Shown in pieces: positions 43,829-51,647 of a stretch of 64,000 nucleotides of DNA (the first letter of the stretch is position 1; each line of letters opens with the position of its first letter). The stretch is taken from the NCBI GenBank assembly GCA_010672825.2, contig JAAHFU020000001.1:2294001-2358000 (forward strand). Direction: 5' to 3'. The stretch is from Leptolyngbya sp. SIO1E4 (GTDB taxonomy: Bacteria > Cyanobacteriota > Cyanobacteriia > Phormidesmidales > Phormidesmidaceae). The notes beneath the pieces were generated by a model that saw nothing but the letters and a program-made list of their open reading frames with translations, was not told the DNA's origin and ran no database searches. The translations under genes and the position numbers were made by a program.

Positions 43829-44179
43829 ATGACATTTGACCCTGAGCGCGTTGATTTTGTTGGTCTGCATGTCGATGAGGAGTCTGCTAATCAACTATTG
43901 CAATATCTCAAACATCAGTCTCCTGAAGTTTTGAGTCGAGTTGCTCAAGCAGTTAGCCCTGAGATCAAACAAATCATTTCTCAGAATGTGCAAGGCTTGA
44001 TTGGTGTTCTACCCAACGATGGTTTCAACGTCCAGGTCACAACGGATCGTGAAAACCTAGCCGGGTTACTGGCATCTGCCATGATGACTGGGTACTTTCT
44101 CCGCCAGATGGAACAGCGAATGGAGATGGAAGTGTCTCTCACGGGCTCAATGTCTTTCGATACCGACCTTGACGAATAA
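43829..44179 (+). CDS. DUF760 domain-containing protein
   Basis: The product has 116 residues. DUF760 is found in cyanobacteria and in plant plastid proteins. The core is SANQLLQYLKHQSPEVLSRVAQAVSPEIKQIISQNVQGLIGVLP, followed by FNVQVTTDRENLAGLLASAMMTGYFLRQMEQRMEME. It is a mostly helical soluble protein with no known enzymatic motif. Plant relatives are linked to chloroplast stress response, but the bacterial role is not known to me. The ATG follows AAGGAG with suitable spacing. It stands alone. Confidence 0.9.
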   Translation: MTFDPERVDFVGLHVDEESANQLLQYLKHQSPEVLSRVAQAVSPEIKQIISQNVQGLIGVLPNDGFNVQVTTDRENLAGLLASAMMTGYFLRQMEQRMEMEVSLTGSMSFDTDLDE

Positions 44180-44388
44180 CGCCGAGCATTTTGGCACAGT
44201 CAAGAATTAGGCTTTTATTGACTCAGCTGTCTGCAATGGCTGTTACCTTTCAGGGCAGCTACAGCATCATACCCTCATTTTGCAGCGTCTAAAGCGGTTG
44301 CTAGCTCAACTAGGGTGAAATTTCTAGGAATTTGGATGTGTGACTAAGCATCAGAGCTGCACGCGGTGTCTTGTCCCAAATAGCTGCC

Positions 44389-45063
44389 CTAGAGATCTGA
44401 ATTGGGTGTGATTTTGTAGGCGCATCGCTGGTCACCAGAAACCAGATGTTCTGTGCGCTCTACAGTAACCTCCCTTCCCAGCACTGCCTGAAATACCGTC
44501 AGTTCCTCAGAGCACAGGCCTGTACAGGTGGTCGCCACCGTACAGATAGGGCAGTGCTTTTCTATCAGCAGCACTGAGCCATCGGCTTGTAGCTGCACAT
44601 CTGCCATATACCCTTCATGGGTGCGAATGTCTGCCAGCACTGCAACGCGTTCTTGCCACTGCTGGCTTTCCTGAATTTGCGCTCGATAGGCCTCAATCTG
44701 CTGGCGAGTTCTCACTTTGAGAAGACGATCTAACCCCTCATTGCCAAATGCTTCGGCCACTGATTGCACTAAGCTCAGGGTCAGCTCTGCATAGCCTTCT
44801 GGAAAGAAGCGGTTAGCAGCAGGGGTCAAATACCAGAGTTTAGCCGGTCGTCCCATCGGGCGAGGTTCTTCACGATAGGCAATGAGATGCTCAGCCTGCA
44901 AAGCATAAAGATGCTGTCGCACTGCCATCGCTGAGATACCGAGCTGCTCGGCTAATGACTGAGCATCCATCGCACCTTCCTGCTTGAGCAAATGGATGAT
45001 GGCCCGCCGGGTTCGGGGGGCATCTTTCTGTGAGCGGGAGCGGTTGTTGGGTTTTTGAGTCAT
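44389..45063 (-). CDS. SufR-like (COG2345) winged-helix regulator with altered cysteine set
   Basis: The product has 224 residues. The N-terminal winged helix (residues about 18-80; MDAQSLAEQLGISAMAVRQHLYAL, PMGRPAKLWYLT) and C-terminal region (TVERTEHLVSGDQRCAYKI) match the SufR/COG2345 family. As I recall it, true SufR has four Cys with spacing 12, 13 and 14. Here C171, C184 and C214 align, the third is Val199, and extra C174 and C180 create HCPICTVATTC. Iron-sulfur or other metal sensing is still possible, with different ligands. No suf genes are near. The gene is divergent from an MFS transporter, its probable target. Confidence 0.8.
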   Translation of the reverse strand: MTQKPNNRSRSQKDAPRTRRAIIHLLKQEGAMDAQSLAEQLGISAMAVRQHLYALQAEHLIAYREEPRPMGRPAKLWYLTPAANRFFPEGYAELTLSLVQSVAEAFGNEGLDRLLKVRTRQQIEAYRAQIQESQQWQERVAVLADIRTHEGYMADVQLQADGSVLLIEKHCPICTVATTCTGLCSEELTVFQAVLGREVTVERTEHLVSGDQRCAYKITPNSDL

Positions 45064-45440
45064 AGCAGCATTTTAAAGTTTTTTCTTTACAAAGTCGAAT
45101 GAGATTATTTATGATGGTTTTTAAAGATAAATCTTTAGTAAGTTGCAGCCCCCATTTCAGAGTAATAGAAGGTGGTGATGGCAAATCTGTTGCGTGTAGA
45201 GGCCAGAGGTAACTTGGGGCCGGTCTTTGCTGAGGGCTTGCTAAAGCCTAAAGACCGGGGTTGGCTGGTGGCAAAGAAGCTTTCCCATGCTGTTCATGAT
45301 GTGGGTGTAAGACCGCTGTGGGTTAAGGCGGATGGGTCTGCGACGACGCCTAAATTGACCCTATGGAGGTGTTCGATGCCTTCCCATGGGGAAAGCGCAG
45401 ATACCTGCTATGGCAGATGGCGGGGCTTAGGAGATTTCTT
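45064..45440. other. Shared regulatory region, SufR-like regulator/MFS
   Basis: This 377-bp region lies between the start of the regulator (45063) and the MFS start (45441). It contains the palindrome annotated next. A 91-codon frame (45172-45447) crosses the MFS start but shows no family features, so I treat the stretch as leader or non-coding. Confidence 0.45.
45122..45137. promoter_or_regulatory. Candidate operator, 7-bp arms
   Basis: TAAAGAT (45122-45128) and ATCTTTA (45131-45137) form a perfect inverted repeat around AA, 59 bp upstream of the SufR-like regulator's start. It is AT-rich and suits a dimeric winged-helix regulator controlling itself and the divergent MFS gene. Confidence 0.5.
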
Positions 45441-46691
45441 ATGGTGAAGACAGGGTGGCTACCCCGCCTCAATGCTCAGGTGTGGGTGTTGGTAGGGGGG
45501 CGATTTTTTTCTCAAATTGGCTCGGGCATCGTGTTGTTTTACGTGCCCATCTATTTCGTTAATCAGGTCGGGCTGTCGGCGACAGCGGTCGGAGGGGCGT
45601 TGAGCAGTGCGGCGATGGCGAGCGTTGTCGGGTATTTTCTGGCCGGTGCCATGACCGATATGCCGATGTGGGGACGGCGACGTACGCTCATGGTGTCTTG
45701 TCTGCTCTCTGTTGTGGCAGATGGGGTATTCTTGGCTGCCCACGGATTGTCTTTGCTCGTTCTGGCGAACGTGCTGATGGGGTTGGGGGATAGCCTCTAC
45801 TGGCCTGCTTCTGGGGCCGCCATCACAGATTTAACCGACAATGATGAGCGGGATACCGCCTTTGCCGTGTCAGGATTGGCGGATTCTTTAGGATCTGGCT
45901 TGGGCATTGTGGTGGGTGGGCTGCTGATTACCATGAGCGGCTCTTATTCTGTGCTGTTTATGGTGGATGGCATCACATTCCTGATTTTTCTGGGTGTCTT
46001 AGCCGCTATGGTCAAAGACTGTGATGTTGTAGTGCCTTCTCAAGAGGCCAAAACAGGGGTGCGAGCATGGCTTGCAGTCTGCTCCAATCCGCTGTTTCTT
46101 CTATTTGCGATCGCTAATATTCTGTTCACCACCTACATGAACTGGATGGAGAGTAGCCTGCCCCTTTACGTGACAAAGTTTGTGGGCAATCAAGGGACAG
46201 GCCTGGCCCCCGCAACGGTTGGCCTGTTGTTTTCTAGCTACGTGATTTTGGTGGCCGTCTGCCAGCTTCCCATCGTGCGCTGGCTCAGTGCCTACTCTCG
46301 AGTTCGGGCGTTGCGGCTGTCAATGCTTCTCTGGGGGGGTGGGTTTGGGCTGGTCGTGCTGGCGAGTGTTTTACCCACCGGTCAAGGGGTGCTGGTGATG
46401 ATAGCTTTGGGTGTGTTGGCGATCGCGAATGTGACCTATAACCCCTTTGCAGTGGCGTTAGTCAGCGAAATGGCTGCGCCTAGTTCCAGAGGTCTATATC
46501 TTTCGTTGAATGCTCAATGCTGGTCAGTTGGATATCTGGTTGGCCCTCTACTTGGCGGTTGGGCGTTGGATCAATCAGCAACTGCTGCCCATGGGTTATG
46601 GGCAGGTGCGGCGGTCAGCACGCTGATAGGGTTCTTGATTTTGGGGCAGCTCAGCCGACAGCAATACCTGGCTGAGAAACCATCGGCTTAA
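45441..46691 (+). CDS. MFS transporter
   Basis: The product is 416 residues from ATG 45441, which has AGGAG at 45429-45433 (7-bp spacing). The frame stays open to 45363, but that part is poor. Twelve hydrophobic segments are visible. The loop between TM2 and TM3 reads GAMTDMPMWGRRRTLMVS, the MFS G-x3-D-x2-G-R-R pattern. TM11-12 regions (YLSLNAQCWSVGYLVGPLLGGWAL) complete the fold. It resembles drug or metabolite exporters, and substrate is unknown. It is divergent from the SufR-like regulator and is likely under its control. Confidence 0.9.
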   Translation: MVKTGWLPRLNAQVWVLVGGRFFSQIGSGIVLFYVPIYFVNQVGLSATAVGGALSSAAMASVVGYFLAGAMTDMPMWGRRRTLMVSCLLSVVADGVFLAAHGLSLLVLANVLMGLGDSLYWPASGAAITDLTDNDERDTAFAVSGLADSLGSGLGIVVGGLLITMSGSYSVLFMVDGITFLIFLGVLAAMVKDCDVVVPSQEAKTGVRAWLAVCSNPLFLLFAIANILFTTYMNWMESSLPLYVTKFVGNQGTGLAPATVGLLFSSYVILVAVCQLPIVRWLSAYSRVRALRLSMLLWGGGFGLVVLASVLPTGQGVLVMIALGVLAIANVTYNPFAVALVSEMAAPSSRGLYLSLNAQCWSVGYLVGPLLGGWALDQSATAAHGLWAGAAVSTLIGFLILGQLSRQQYLAEKPSA

Positions 46692-46716
46692 GCGAGGCCA
46701 TGGCCCTTGTAATGGC

Positions 46717-46778
46717 GTTGTTCAGTTGAGCCCAGGCATCGTTTCTGTATATAGCGCAGATCTTTGTATAGCGCAGAA
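46717..46778 (+). repeat. Fragment related to the TATAGC/GTTCAGT element
   Basis: GTTGTTCAGTTGAGCCCAGG resembles the left part of the repeats near 52.1-52.4 kb. It is followed by two direct TATAGCGCAGA copies, but lacks the G-rich core. It probably represents a decayed or truncated copy between MFS and crp-like genes. Confidence 0.5.
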
Positions 46779-46798
46779 TCAACATCGCTTGCCGTATC

Positions 46799-47431
46799 CT
46801 AATCGGCCTGCAGGCTGCTGTAGGGTTGATGGGGCAGCAGAATGGCTCGCCTGGATGCAGAGAAAGAGGGCCCCTTGCCTGCGACTCTACTGGGCCTAAC
46901 TAGCTGCCCTTGGTTTTCTAAAGCGGCCAGTAGACGGGTCACCGTGACCCGCCCCGCCGAAATGATTTCGGCTAACTGCTGGTGGGTCAAGAGCGGTTCG
47001 AGTAAATATCCTTGAGGCACCGATTTCCCAAATCGTTGGGCTAGCCAATACAGCAGTTGAATCAGGCGTTCTGCCACAGAAGGCTGATGAATGATTCTCA
47101 GTAACTCTTCACTACGCCAAAGATGTTTCAGCAGGGCATCTTGCCAATACCCACCATGGCTACCTAAGGGCACATCATTCGCGACAACAGAGGTTAAGCA
47201 CTCTAACTGATAGGGTTGAATCTGCGTGAGACACTGACCCACAATATCGCCACGTCCCCATAGGCCAAAGGTGGTGACGTGACCCTGTTCATTCCAGGTG
47301 AGGGTGCGTACAATGCCGGTCTCGATGCGCCACACGCGATCGCGGATTAGGGGCAAAGACTCTTTGCGGCGAAAGGATGTCAGGACGGCTAGTGGGCTGC
47401 AGGGGTGAGAAGCTTTATCTGGCAAGGACAT
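46799..47431 (-). CDS. Crp/Fnr-family transcriptional regulator
   Basis: The product has 210 residues. The N-terminal cNMP-binding-like barrel is recognisable (VWRIETGIVRTLTWNEQGHVTTFGLWGRGDIVGQ). The HTH of the Crp C-terminal domain is LLTHQQLAEIISAGRVTVTRLLAALENQGQL. The cyclic-nucleotide phosphate-binding Arg pattern is absent. The FNR cysteine quartet is also absent (isolated Cys only, in SHPCSP, GQCLTQ and LECLTS), so the ligand is unknown. It is the last of five same-strand genes headed by the chlorophyll antenna gene, and is the obvious candidate to control that group. Confidence 0.85.
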   Translation of the reverse strand: MSLPDKASHPCSPLAVLTSFRRKESLPLIRDRVWRIETGIVRTLTWNEQGHVTTFGLWGRGDIVGQCLTQIQPYQLECLTSVVANDVPLGSHGGYWQDALLKHLWRSEELLRIIHQPSVAERLIQLLYWLAQRFGKSVPQGYLLEPLLTHQQLAEIISAGRVTVTRLLAALENQGQLVRPSRVAGKGPSFSASRRAILLPHQPYSSLQAD

Positions 47432-47454
47432 GGAGAGGAATGAGGGTGGAGGAG

Positions 47455-47512
47455 CAGGAGAGAGGGAGGGGACTGGGGGATTAGGGGATTGGGGGGGTAG
47501 GGTAGGGGATAT
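47455..47512 (+). repeat. G-rich heptamer-like repeat (STRR-like)
   Basis: The plus strand reads GGGGACT, GGGGGAT, TAGGGGAT, TGGGGGGG and TAGGGTAGGGG in succession. The opposite strand has the CCCCAAT/CCCCAGT style of heptamers described as short tandemly repeated repetitive sequences in cyanobacteria. It separates two genes of the antenna group and could fold as a G-quadruplex. Confidence 0.65.
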
Positions 47513-47839
47513 TTAACGGTTGAGGAGCAGCCATCGTTTGCCGTGTGGCTTGGATGGAATAACCCGGATTTGAGGCTGTTTAGGCTCGTAGTCGCAGCAG
47601 TGAAGGGCGTCTTCTGAAAAGGCGGAGACTGGATTTACGGTGCATTTTAAGTAAGCGCTGCCGGTGTAATACTTGCAGCGGTGGCAGGGGATTTGGTGTA
47701 GTCGTCTGAGCTGCTGAATCGCGTCTTGCACGGTTAAGCACAGGGTCAAAATAAACGCAAGCAGAACCGCCCAGATGACTAATGGGACAAAGAGTGCCAG
47801 CAGGCTATCGAAGGCTGGGCTTGAAACTTGCAGAATCAT
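47513..47839 (-). CDS. Small membrane protein with Cys-rich C-terminus
   Basis: The product is 108 residues from ATG 47839, two bases after the hydrolase stop. An earlier start at 47902 would overlap the hydrolase. A long hydrophobic stretch (FDSLLALFVPLVIWAVLLAFILTLCL) is followed by IPCHRCKYYTGSAYLKCTVNP and ALHCCDYEP. That gives a CxxC and two later Cys sites that could bind zinc or a cluster on the cytoplasmic side. No known family is recognised. The 2-bp spacing implies translational coupling with the hydrolase. Confidence 0.7.
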   Translation of the reverse strand: MILQVSSPAFDSLLALFVPLVIWAVLLAFILTLCLTVQDAIQQLRRLHQIPCHRCKYYTGSAYLKCTVNPVSAFSEDALHCCDYEPKQPQIRVIPSKPHGKRWLLLNR

Positions 47840-47841
47840 AA

Positions 47842-48660
47842 TTATGAGTAAGCAGATTGCAGACAAATAGACGGGGTAGCCTGTGGGTCTGTAGTGTCCC
47901 AAAAGCTAAAAATTTGGTTGGCGACGCGCTGGGGGTGGGTGGCATGAAAAAAGTGTCGTCCGCCTGGGCATAACCACATGCGATCGCCTGGCTTGAGCCA
48001 GGGTTGCCAGCCCTGAAGTTGTACTGGATCAACAATGGCATCGTGATGGCCCCCGCAAACTAGTAAGGGCACGGGTACACTTGCTGGGAATAAACTGAAC
48101 CGTTGCATTAAAGAATGAAGCGAAAAGGACTGGGTCAGATCTGCTTCTAGCAGCTCCATCCAGCCTTTCAATGCATGAACTTGCTGACGCCCAAATAAGG
48201 TATAGACCATCTGCGTCAGCACCCGGGAGCGAGTGCAAGGTAGCAATTCTAACTGGGTATAGTAGTGAGCCTTCCAGTCCACCGCTGGATTCACGCCCAC
48301 CGATAGCACGGTGAGTGACTTGACCCGACGAGGAAACTGGCGAGCATAAAGCAATCCTAGGAGCCCACTTGTGCTGTGCCCGACGAGGTGTAGGGGGCGA
48401 TCGCACCCTTTGACGTAATCATGTAAGAGCGTTAAAGCAACTTCTAGCGAACTTGGCTCATCCGGAGTTTGAAAATAGGCCCAGTGAGCGACTCGGCTGC
48501 GGTTGGCTAGGCAAAGTAAGAGTTTCTGGTCTAACCGCTGAAAGCTCGGGCTGACATTTAGCCATAGAACCTCTGGGGTCGTGGGCTTCTCGTGCAGCGC
48601 TTCAGCAACTCCTTCGGGGTAACCCGTTTGGCTGCCATAGGACAACGCAATTCTGCTCAT
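47842..48660 (-). CDS. Alpha/beta hydrolase
   Basis: The product has 272 residues from ATG 48660, which is preceded by GAGG. A TTG four codons upstream is less likely. The nucleophile elbow is GHSTSG (about residue 94). The acid region is LLVCGGHHDAIVDPVQLQGW, and the catalytic His is in CPGGRHFFHATHP. These give a complete Ser-Asp-His triad. The length suits a small-molecule esterase, lipase or haloperoxidase-like enzyme. Its place in the chlorophyll-antenna group invites a pigment- or lipid-ester role (chlorophyllase has the same fold), but the sequence does not show this. Confidence 0.85.
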   Translation of the reverse strand: MSRIALSYGSQTGYPEGVAEALHEKPTTPEVLWLNVSPSFQRLDQKLLLCLANRSRVAHWAYFQTPDEPSSLEVALTLLHDYVKGCDRPLHLVGHSTSGLLGLLYARQFPRRVKSLTVLSVGVNPAVDWKAHYYTQLELLPCTRSRVLTQMVYTLFGRQQVHALKGWMELLEADLTQSFSLHSLMQRFSLFPASVPVPLLVCGGHHDAIVDPVQLQGWQPWLKPGDRMWLCPGGRHFFHATHPQRVANQIFSFWDTTDPQATPSICLQSAYS

Positions 48661-48759
48661 TTCAATCCTCAACGTATCAACAACAATCGAAGGCTGTTTT
48701 CGGTAACGTCTCCCTGACTGGATTCACCGAGGTCACTCAGTCTCAGGGGGTAAGAGAGG

Positions 48760-48921
48760 TTAAATATCTTCGGAGAAAGGCGGTAAGAGAACAGGATTTC
48801 GGTTTCTCCCTTGTTTCGTCTGCAGTAATGGCATGACCTGACGGCAGGTAGGGCAAACCCAATAGAGGCCACCTTTGTCGGCATGGCGAAGCAGGGTGTC
48901 AGAGCAGCAAGGACAGTTCAT
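48760..48921 (-). CDS. 53-residue zinc-ribbon protein
   Basis: A short frame from ATG 48921 encodes MNCPCCSDTLLRHADKGGLY, then WVCPTCRQVMPLLQTKQG, and ends PPFSEDI. The two CPxC knuckles (NCPCC and VCPTC) are spaced as in a zinc ribbon. AGGA lies 7 bp before the ATG. The frame sits between the antenna gene and the hydrolase on the same strand. An overlapping longer frame (48669-48884) has no motif and is rejected. Zinc ribbons of this size often bind nucleic acids or act as adaptors. Function here is unknown. Confidence 0.7.
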   Translation of the reverse strand: MNCPCCSDTLLRHADKGGLYWVCPTCRQVMPLLQTKQGRNRNPVLLPPFSEDI

Positions 48922-49009
48922 TTCAAATCCTGACTAATCTTTTTAGGAAAGGGGGCAGTGTGGGTAGGAGTCCGGGCTGCCCCCAGACCAAGACGATTAG
49001 CCTAAATGC

Positions 49010-50035
49010 TTAAGATTCAACGGCACTCAGCGCTTTTTCAACGCGACGAAAATCGAATCCGATCGCCCGCAGGGCGTGCCACAGATGACCTTGTAGGAAG
49101 AAAAAGGCCAGGAAAAAGTGAGCATTGGCCAACCAGCAGCGAGACGTATGCGCATTCAACGGCAAATGAATCGTGTCAGCAAAATAAGGGGTGATGCCGA
49201 GTTTCACTTCTAGGGGAGCACCGTAAAATTCCACAGGATAGGCCAAGGTATTCACGGCACAGAAGTAAGCGGCTACAAAGCCTGCGAGGGCGATTCCCCC
49301 TAAGGAATAGGACAAAATGGCTTCTCCCGAAAACTGCAGTACGTTTCTGGCCCACTTCAACGGTGGTATCAAGATGTGCCAGACCCCGCCTGCAATCAGC
49401 AAGGCCCCTACATAAACGTGACCGCCGACAAGATCTTCCAGGCTGCTAATACTGGCAAAGTGAGTTTGGTAACCATAGATGACCAATGGGTCAAGGGTTG
49501 GCTGAACTAATCGCACTGTTTGACTCGTGGCATCGTACAGACCACCCCAAGTCGTTGCTTTAGCCACCAACAACAGAGCCCCTACCCCTAAAAACAGTAG
49601 GTGATGACCCAAAATTAGCCCCAACTGCGCTGGGTCATCCCAGTCAAAATGGAATTTCTGGGCTTGGCCTTTTGCGTCTTGCAAATTTGCGGGAGCCTTA
49701 AAGGTATGAAATAACGCCCCTGCACCCAAAACAGCGGAAGAAATAAGATGCAGCGCCCCGATTACAAAGTAGGGATAAGTGTCAACAATTTGCCCGCCCT
49801 CACCGACGCCAAACCCGAGAGTGGCTAAATGAGGTAATAAGATAAGTCCTTGCTCACCCATCGGGAGGCTGGGGTCAAACCAGGACAGTTCAAACAGGGT
49901 AAATGCGCCTGCCCATAGGGTAATCAGAGCGGCTTGCGCGACGTGGGCTGCAATAAACAGTCCTGACTGTTTGGTAAAGCGGGCATTGCCTGCCCACCAG
50001 TCATAGATCACGGCCGTATTGCCATAGGTTTGCAT
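49010..50035 (-). CDS. Chlorophyll-binding antenna protein, Pcb/IsiA (CP43-prime) type
   Basis: The 341-residue thylakoid protein has six membrane segments and conserved chlorophyll-ligand His residues. The N-terminus [35 protein letters not shown], the middle [17 protein letters not shown] and [23 protein letters not shown], and the C-terminus [26 protein letters not shown] are all characteristic. It lacks the large lumenal loop of PsbC. Family members form antenna rings around photosystem I or II, under iron or other stress. Whether it is IsiA or another Pcb clade needs a tree. A 23-bp palindrome lies 43 bp upstream of the start, and four same-strand genes follow. Confidence 0.9.
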   Translation of the reverse strand: MQTYGNTAVIYDWWAGNARFTKQSGLFIAAHVAQAALITLWAGAFTLFELSWFDPSLPMGEQGLILLPHLATLGFGVGEGGQIVDTYPYFVIGALHLISSAVLGAGALFHTFKAPANLQDAKGQAQKFHFDWDDPAQLGLILGHHLLFLGVGALLLVAKATTWGGLYDATSQTVRLVQPTLDPLVIYGYQTHFASISSLEDLVGGHVYVGALLIAGGVWHILIPPLKWARNVLQFSGEAILSYSLGGIALAGFVAAYFCAVNTLAYPVEFYGAPLEVKLGITPYFADTIHLPLNAHTSRCWLANAHFFLAFFFLQGHLWHALRAIGFDFRRVEKALSAVES

Positions 50036-50545
50036 CGCAATTGAATTCCTTAACGAAAGCGTCCAACTTGAGAAAGCTTATTGACAAAATTTGTCAATAA
50101 CTGATTTGAACACAGATCAGAATAAGTCGCAATAAGAAGGCGATGAAGTTTTATGTCCTTTCCGATGTAGGTGCTTGACCTGCCGTGAGGAATGCGTCTT
50201 CGCGAGGCGTCGTCAAGTCAGCTGCTTGAACCCTTAGGCGCTGATATCAATACAATTTCATTAATCTTGAAGCTTTCTCATTGCAGGCAGCATCTTATTC
50301 AATTGAGAATCCATCTTTCATAGACTTTTGCCGAATTCCATCAACCTGGTTATTCCTAATGATATTTAGTTGCGATAGCTTTGTTTTTCTGATAACACTG
50401 GTTTACAGGTGATTGCTACAGTCTGTACCCTCGGCAACTGCTAAATGCTCGGTGCATGGCTGTCCATGAAGCGACTACCTGGGGATATCGAGAAGAGATC
50501 TCCTGGTTGGCAGGGTGATCCTTAAATGTTTGCTCCTAACCTAGT
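50036..50545. other. Upstream region of the antenna gene
   Basis: More than 500 bp lie between the antenna gene and the rightward genes. The 23-bp palindrome is at its left end. GCTTGAC (50173) and GTCAAGTC (50212) form a looser inverted pair. An ATTCAATTGAGAAT segment near 50300 is partly palindromic. No gene is recognised. Confidence 0.4.
50078..50100. promoter_or_regulatory. Perfect 23-bp palindromic operator before the antenna gene
   Basis: The arm TTATTGACAAA is followed by a central A and then TTTGTCAATAA, its exact reverse complement. On the gene strand it contains a TTGACA hexamer, so it may overlap the -35 box. It begins 43 bp before the antenna ATG. The TTGAC half-sites are separated by 7 bp, unlike the 4 bp of the FNR consensus TTGAT-N4-ATCAA, so a different dimeric regulator or a distinct Crp/Fnr subtype is likely. 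Confidence 0.75.
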
Positions 50546-50563
50546 GTGGTGGTACGGGCTGTC

Positions 50564-50779
50564 ATGGAAAATCTCTCGAAAAGTCGCTTAAATGTAGCTA
50601 CGATGCGGCCCGGTGAAATCCTGGTTACTTCTGCAGTGGTTACTTCTGCAGCCGCTGACATAGAGTTGCACTCTGGAGTGGTCAGTTTGCCCTGGTGGGA
50701 TGGTGACTATCGTCGTTGCGATCGCATGGGTAGCAACCATCTCGTAATCAACAGTACAGCGTGGTTAACCCATGAATAA
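50564..50779 (+). CDS. Possible small upstream reading frame
   Basis: The frame gives 71 residues from ATG 50564, or 77 from GTG 50546. Its stop overlaps the methyltransferase start in an ATGAATAA arrangement (8-bp overlap), which would allow translational coupling. A 15-bp duplication (GGTTACTTCTGCAG) gives the repeated VTSAVVTSAA. No domain, hydrophobic segment or clear SD is visible. It could be chance. Confidence 0.25.
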   Translation: MENLSKSRLNVATMRPGEILVTSAVVTSAAADIELHSGVVSLPWWDGDYRRCDRMGSNHLVINSTAWLTHE

Positions 50780-51593
50780 CTCGTCTCAAGCAACGGCTCT
50801 GGCTGGAGTGCCACGAACTCTACTGATGACGACTCGGGCACGAGTTGAGGAACATGCGCGTCCTGATGGCATCTTCCGAGACCCTCGAGTTGCTGAGTGG
50901 TGGCCGTCTTTGCCATGGGATCCGGATCTGGAGTCAATGTATAGTCCGATGACCCAGCTAGGGTGGGCGGTGCGTGCTCATCTGTTTGATGAAGTGGTGC
51001 AACGGCACCTATCTACCTATGCCAATGCGGTTGTTGTCGAACTGGGGGCAGGTTTATCTACCCGCTATTATCGGGTCGGGCAGCGTTGCGGTTGTTGGCT
51101 AGAGCTGGATCTCCCGGAGGTCACTGCGTTGCGCCGTTGCCTTGATACCGAGAGTGAGCATCATCGGTTTCTGAGCCGTTCGGTTCTGGATTTTACCTGG
51201 CTTGATGAGGTGCCAAAGGGCCCTCCTGAAACCTGTTTGCTGCTTGCTGAAGGGTTGCTCATGTATTTTGAGCCCGACCAGGTACAGGCCTTAATCACCC
51301 AGCTAAAACAGCGCTTTTTAGGAGCAGTCCTCGTATTTGATGCCGTTGGAGGCGCTACGAAAGGCAGTGGGGCAAAGCAGCTCGCTCAATTAGGGGCACC
51401 TCTGAAATGGTTTATTAACAACGAGCAAGACATTGCAGCGCTGGGCTTATCTATAGTGGAAGCGCGATCGCTCGTGCAAGAAAACTGTCGCTATCCCCAC
51501 CGCATTGGCGGGTTCCGCTGGGTTCCCTGGCTCAGTCAACTACCCCCTCTCCGAAATGCTTCCTTAATTTTGGAGACTCGGCTGAAAAGCTAG
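50772..51593 (+). CDS. Class I SAM methyltransferase, LCM/PpmA-like O-methyltransferase
   Basis: The product is 273 residues. The leucine-carboxyl-methyltransferase plan is clear: an N-terminal cap (PRTLLMTTRARVEEHARPDGIFRDPRVAEWW), the SAM loop VVELGAGLSTRYYRVG, WLELDLPEV as the acidic strand, and CLLLAEGLLMYFEPDQVQALI, the family's AEGLLMYL motif. Members methylate carboxyl groups or polyketide-type acids. No polyketide genes are near and the substrate is unknown. The next gene begins 54 bp downstream on the same strand, suggesting an operon. Confidence 0.87.
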   Translation: MNNSSQATALAGVPRTLLMTTRARVEEHARPDGIFRDPRVAEWWPSLPWDPDLESMYSPMTQLGWAVRAHLFDEVVQRHLSTYANAVVVELGAGLSTRYYRVGQRCGCWLELDLPEVTALRRCLDTESEHHRFLSRSVLDFTWLDEVPKGPPETCLLLAEGLLMYFEPDQVQALITQLKQRFLGAVLVFDAVGGATKGSGAKQLAQLGAPLKWFINNEQDIAALGLSIVEARSLVQENCRYPHRIGGFRWVPWLSQLPPLRNASLILETRLKS

Positions 51594-51647
51594 TCTCAAT
51601 GGAATTCCCACGATGGCATCCTCATCCTATGGCACGGAGTCTGAATC

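Noticed and set aside
44389-45063. Canonical sufR
   Set aside because: The third conserved Cys is Val199 and no suf genes are adjacent, so the gene symbol is withheld.
45172-45447. 91-codon frame between the SufR-like gene and the MFS gene
   Set aside because: It overlaps the well-supported MFS start, has no family features or hydrophobic segment, and its composition looks non-coding.
48669-48884. 71-codon frame overlapping the zinc-ribbon gene
   Set aside because: It is in another frame of the same strand and lacks motifs, while the shorter frame has two CPxC knuckles and an SD.
50078-50100. FNR or Fur box
   Set aside because: Half-site spacing (7 bp) does not fit TTGAT-N4-ATCAA and the sequence lacks the NATAAT hexamers of a Fur box; kept as an unassigned operator.
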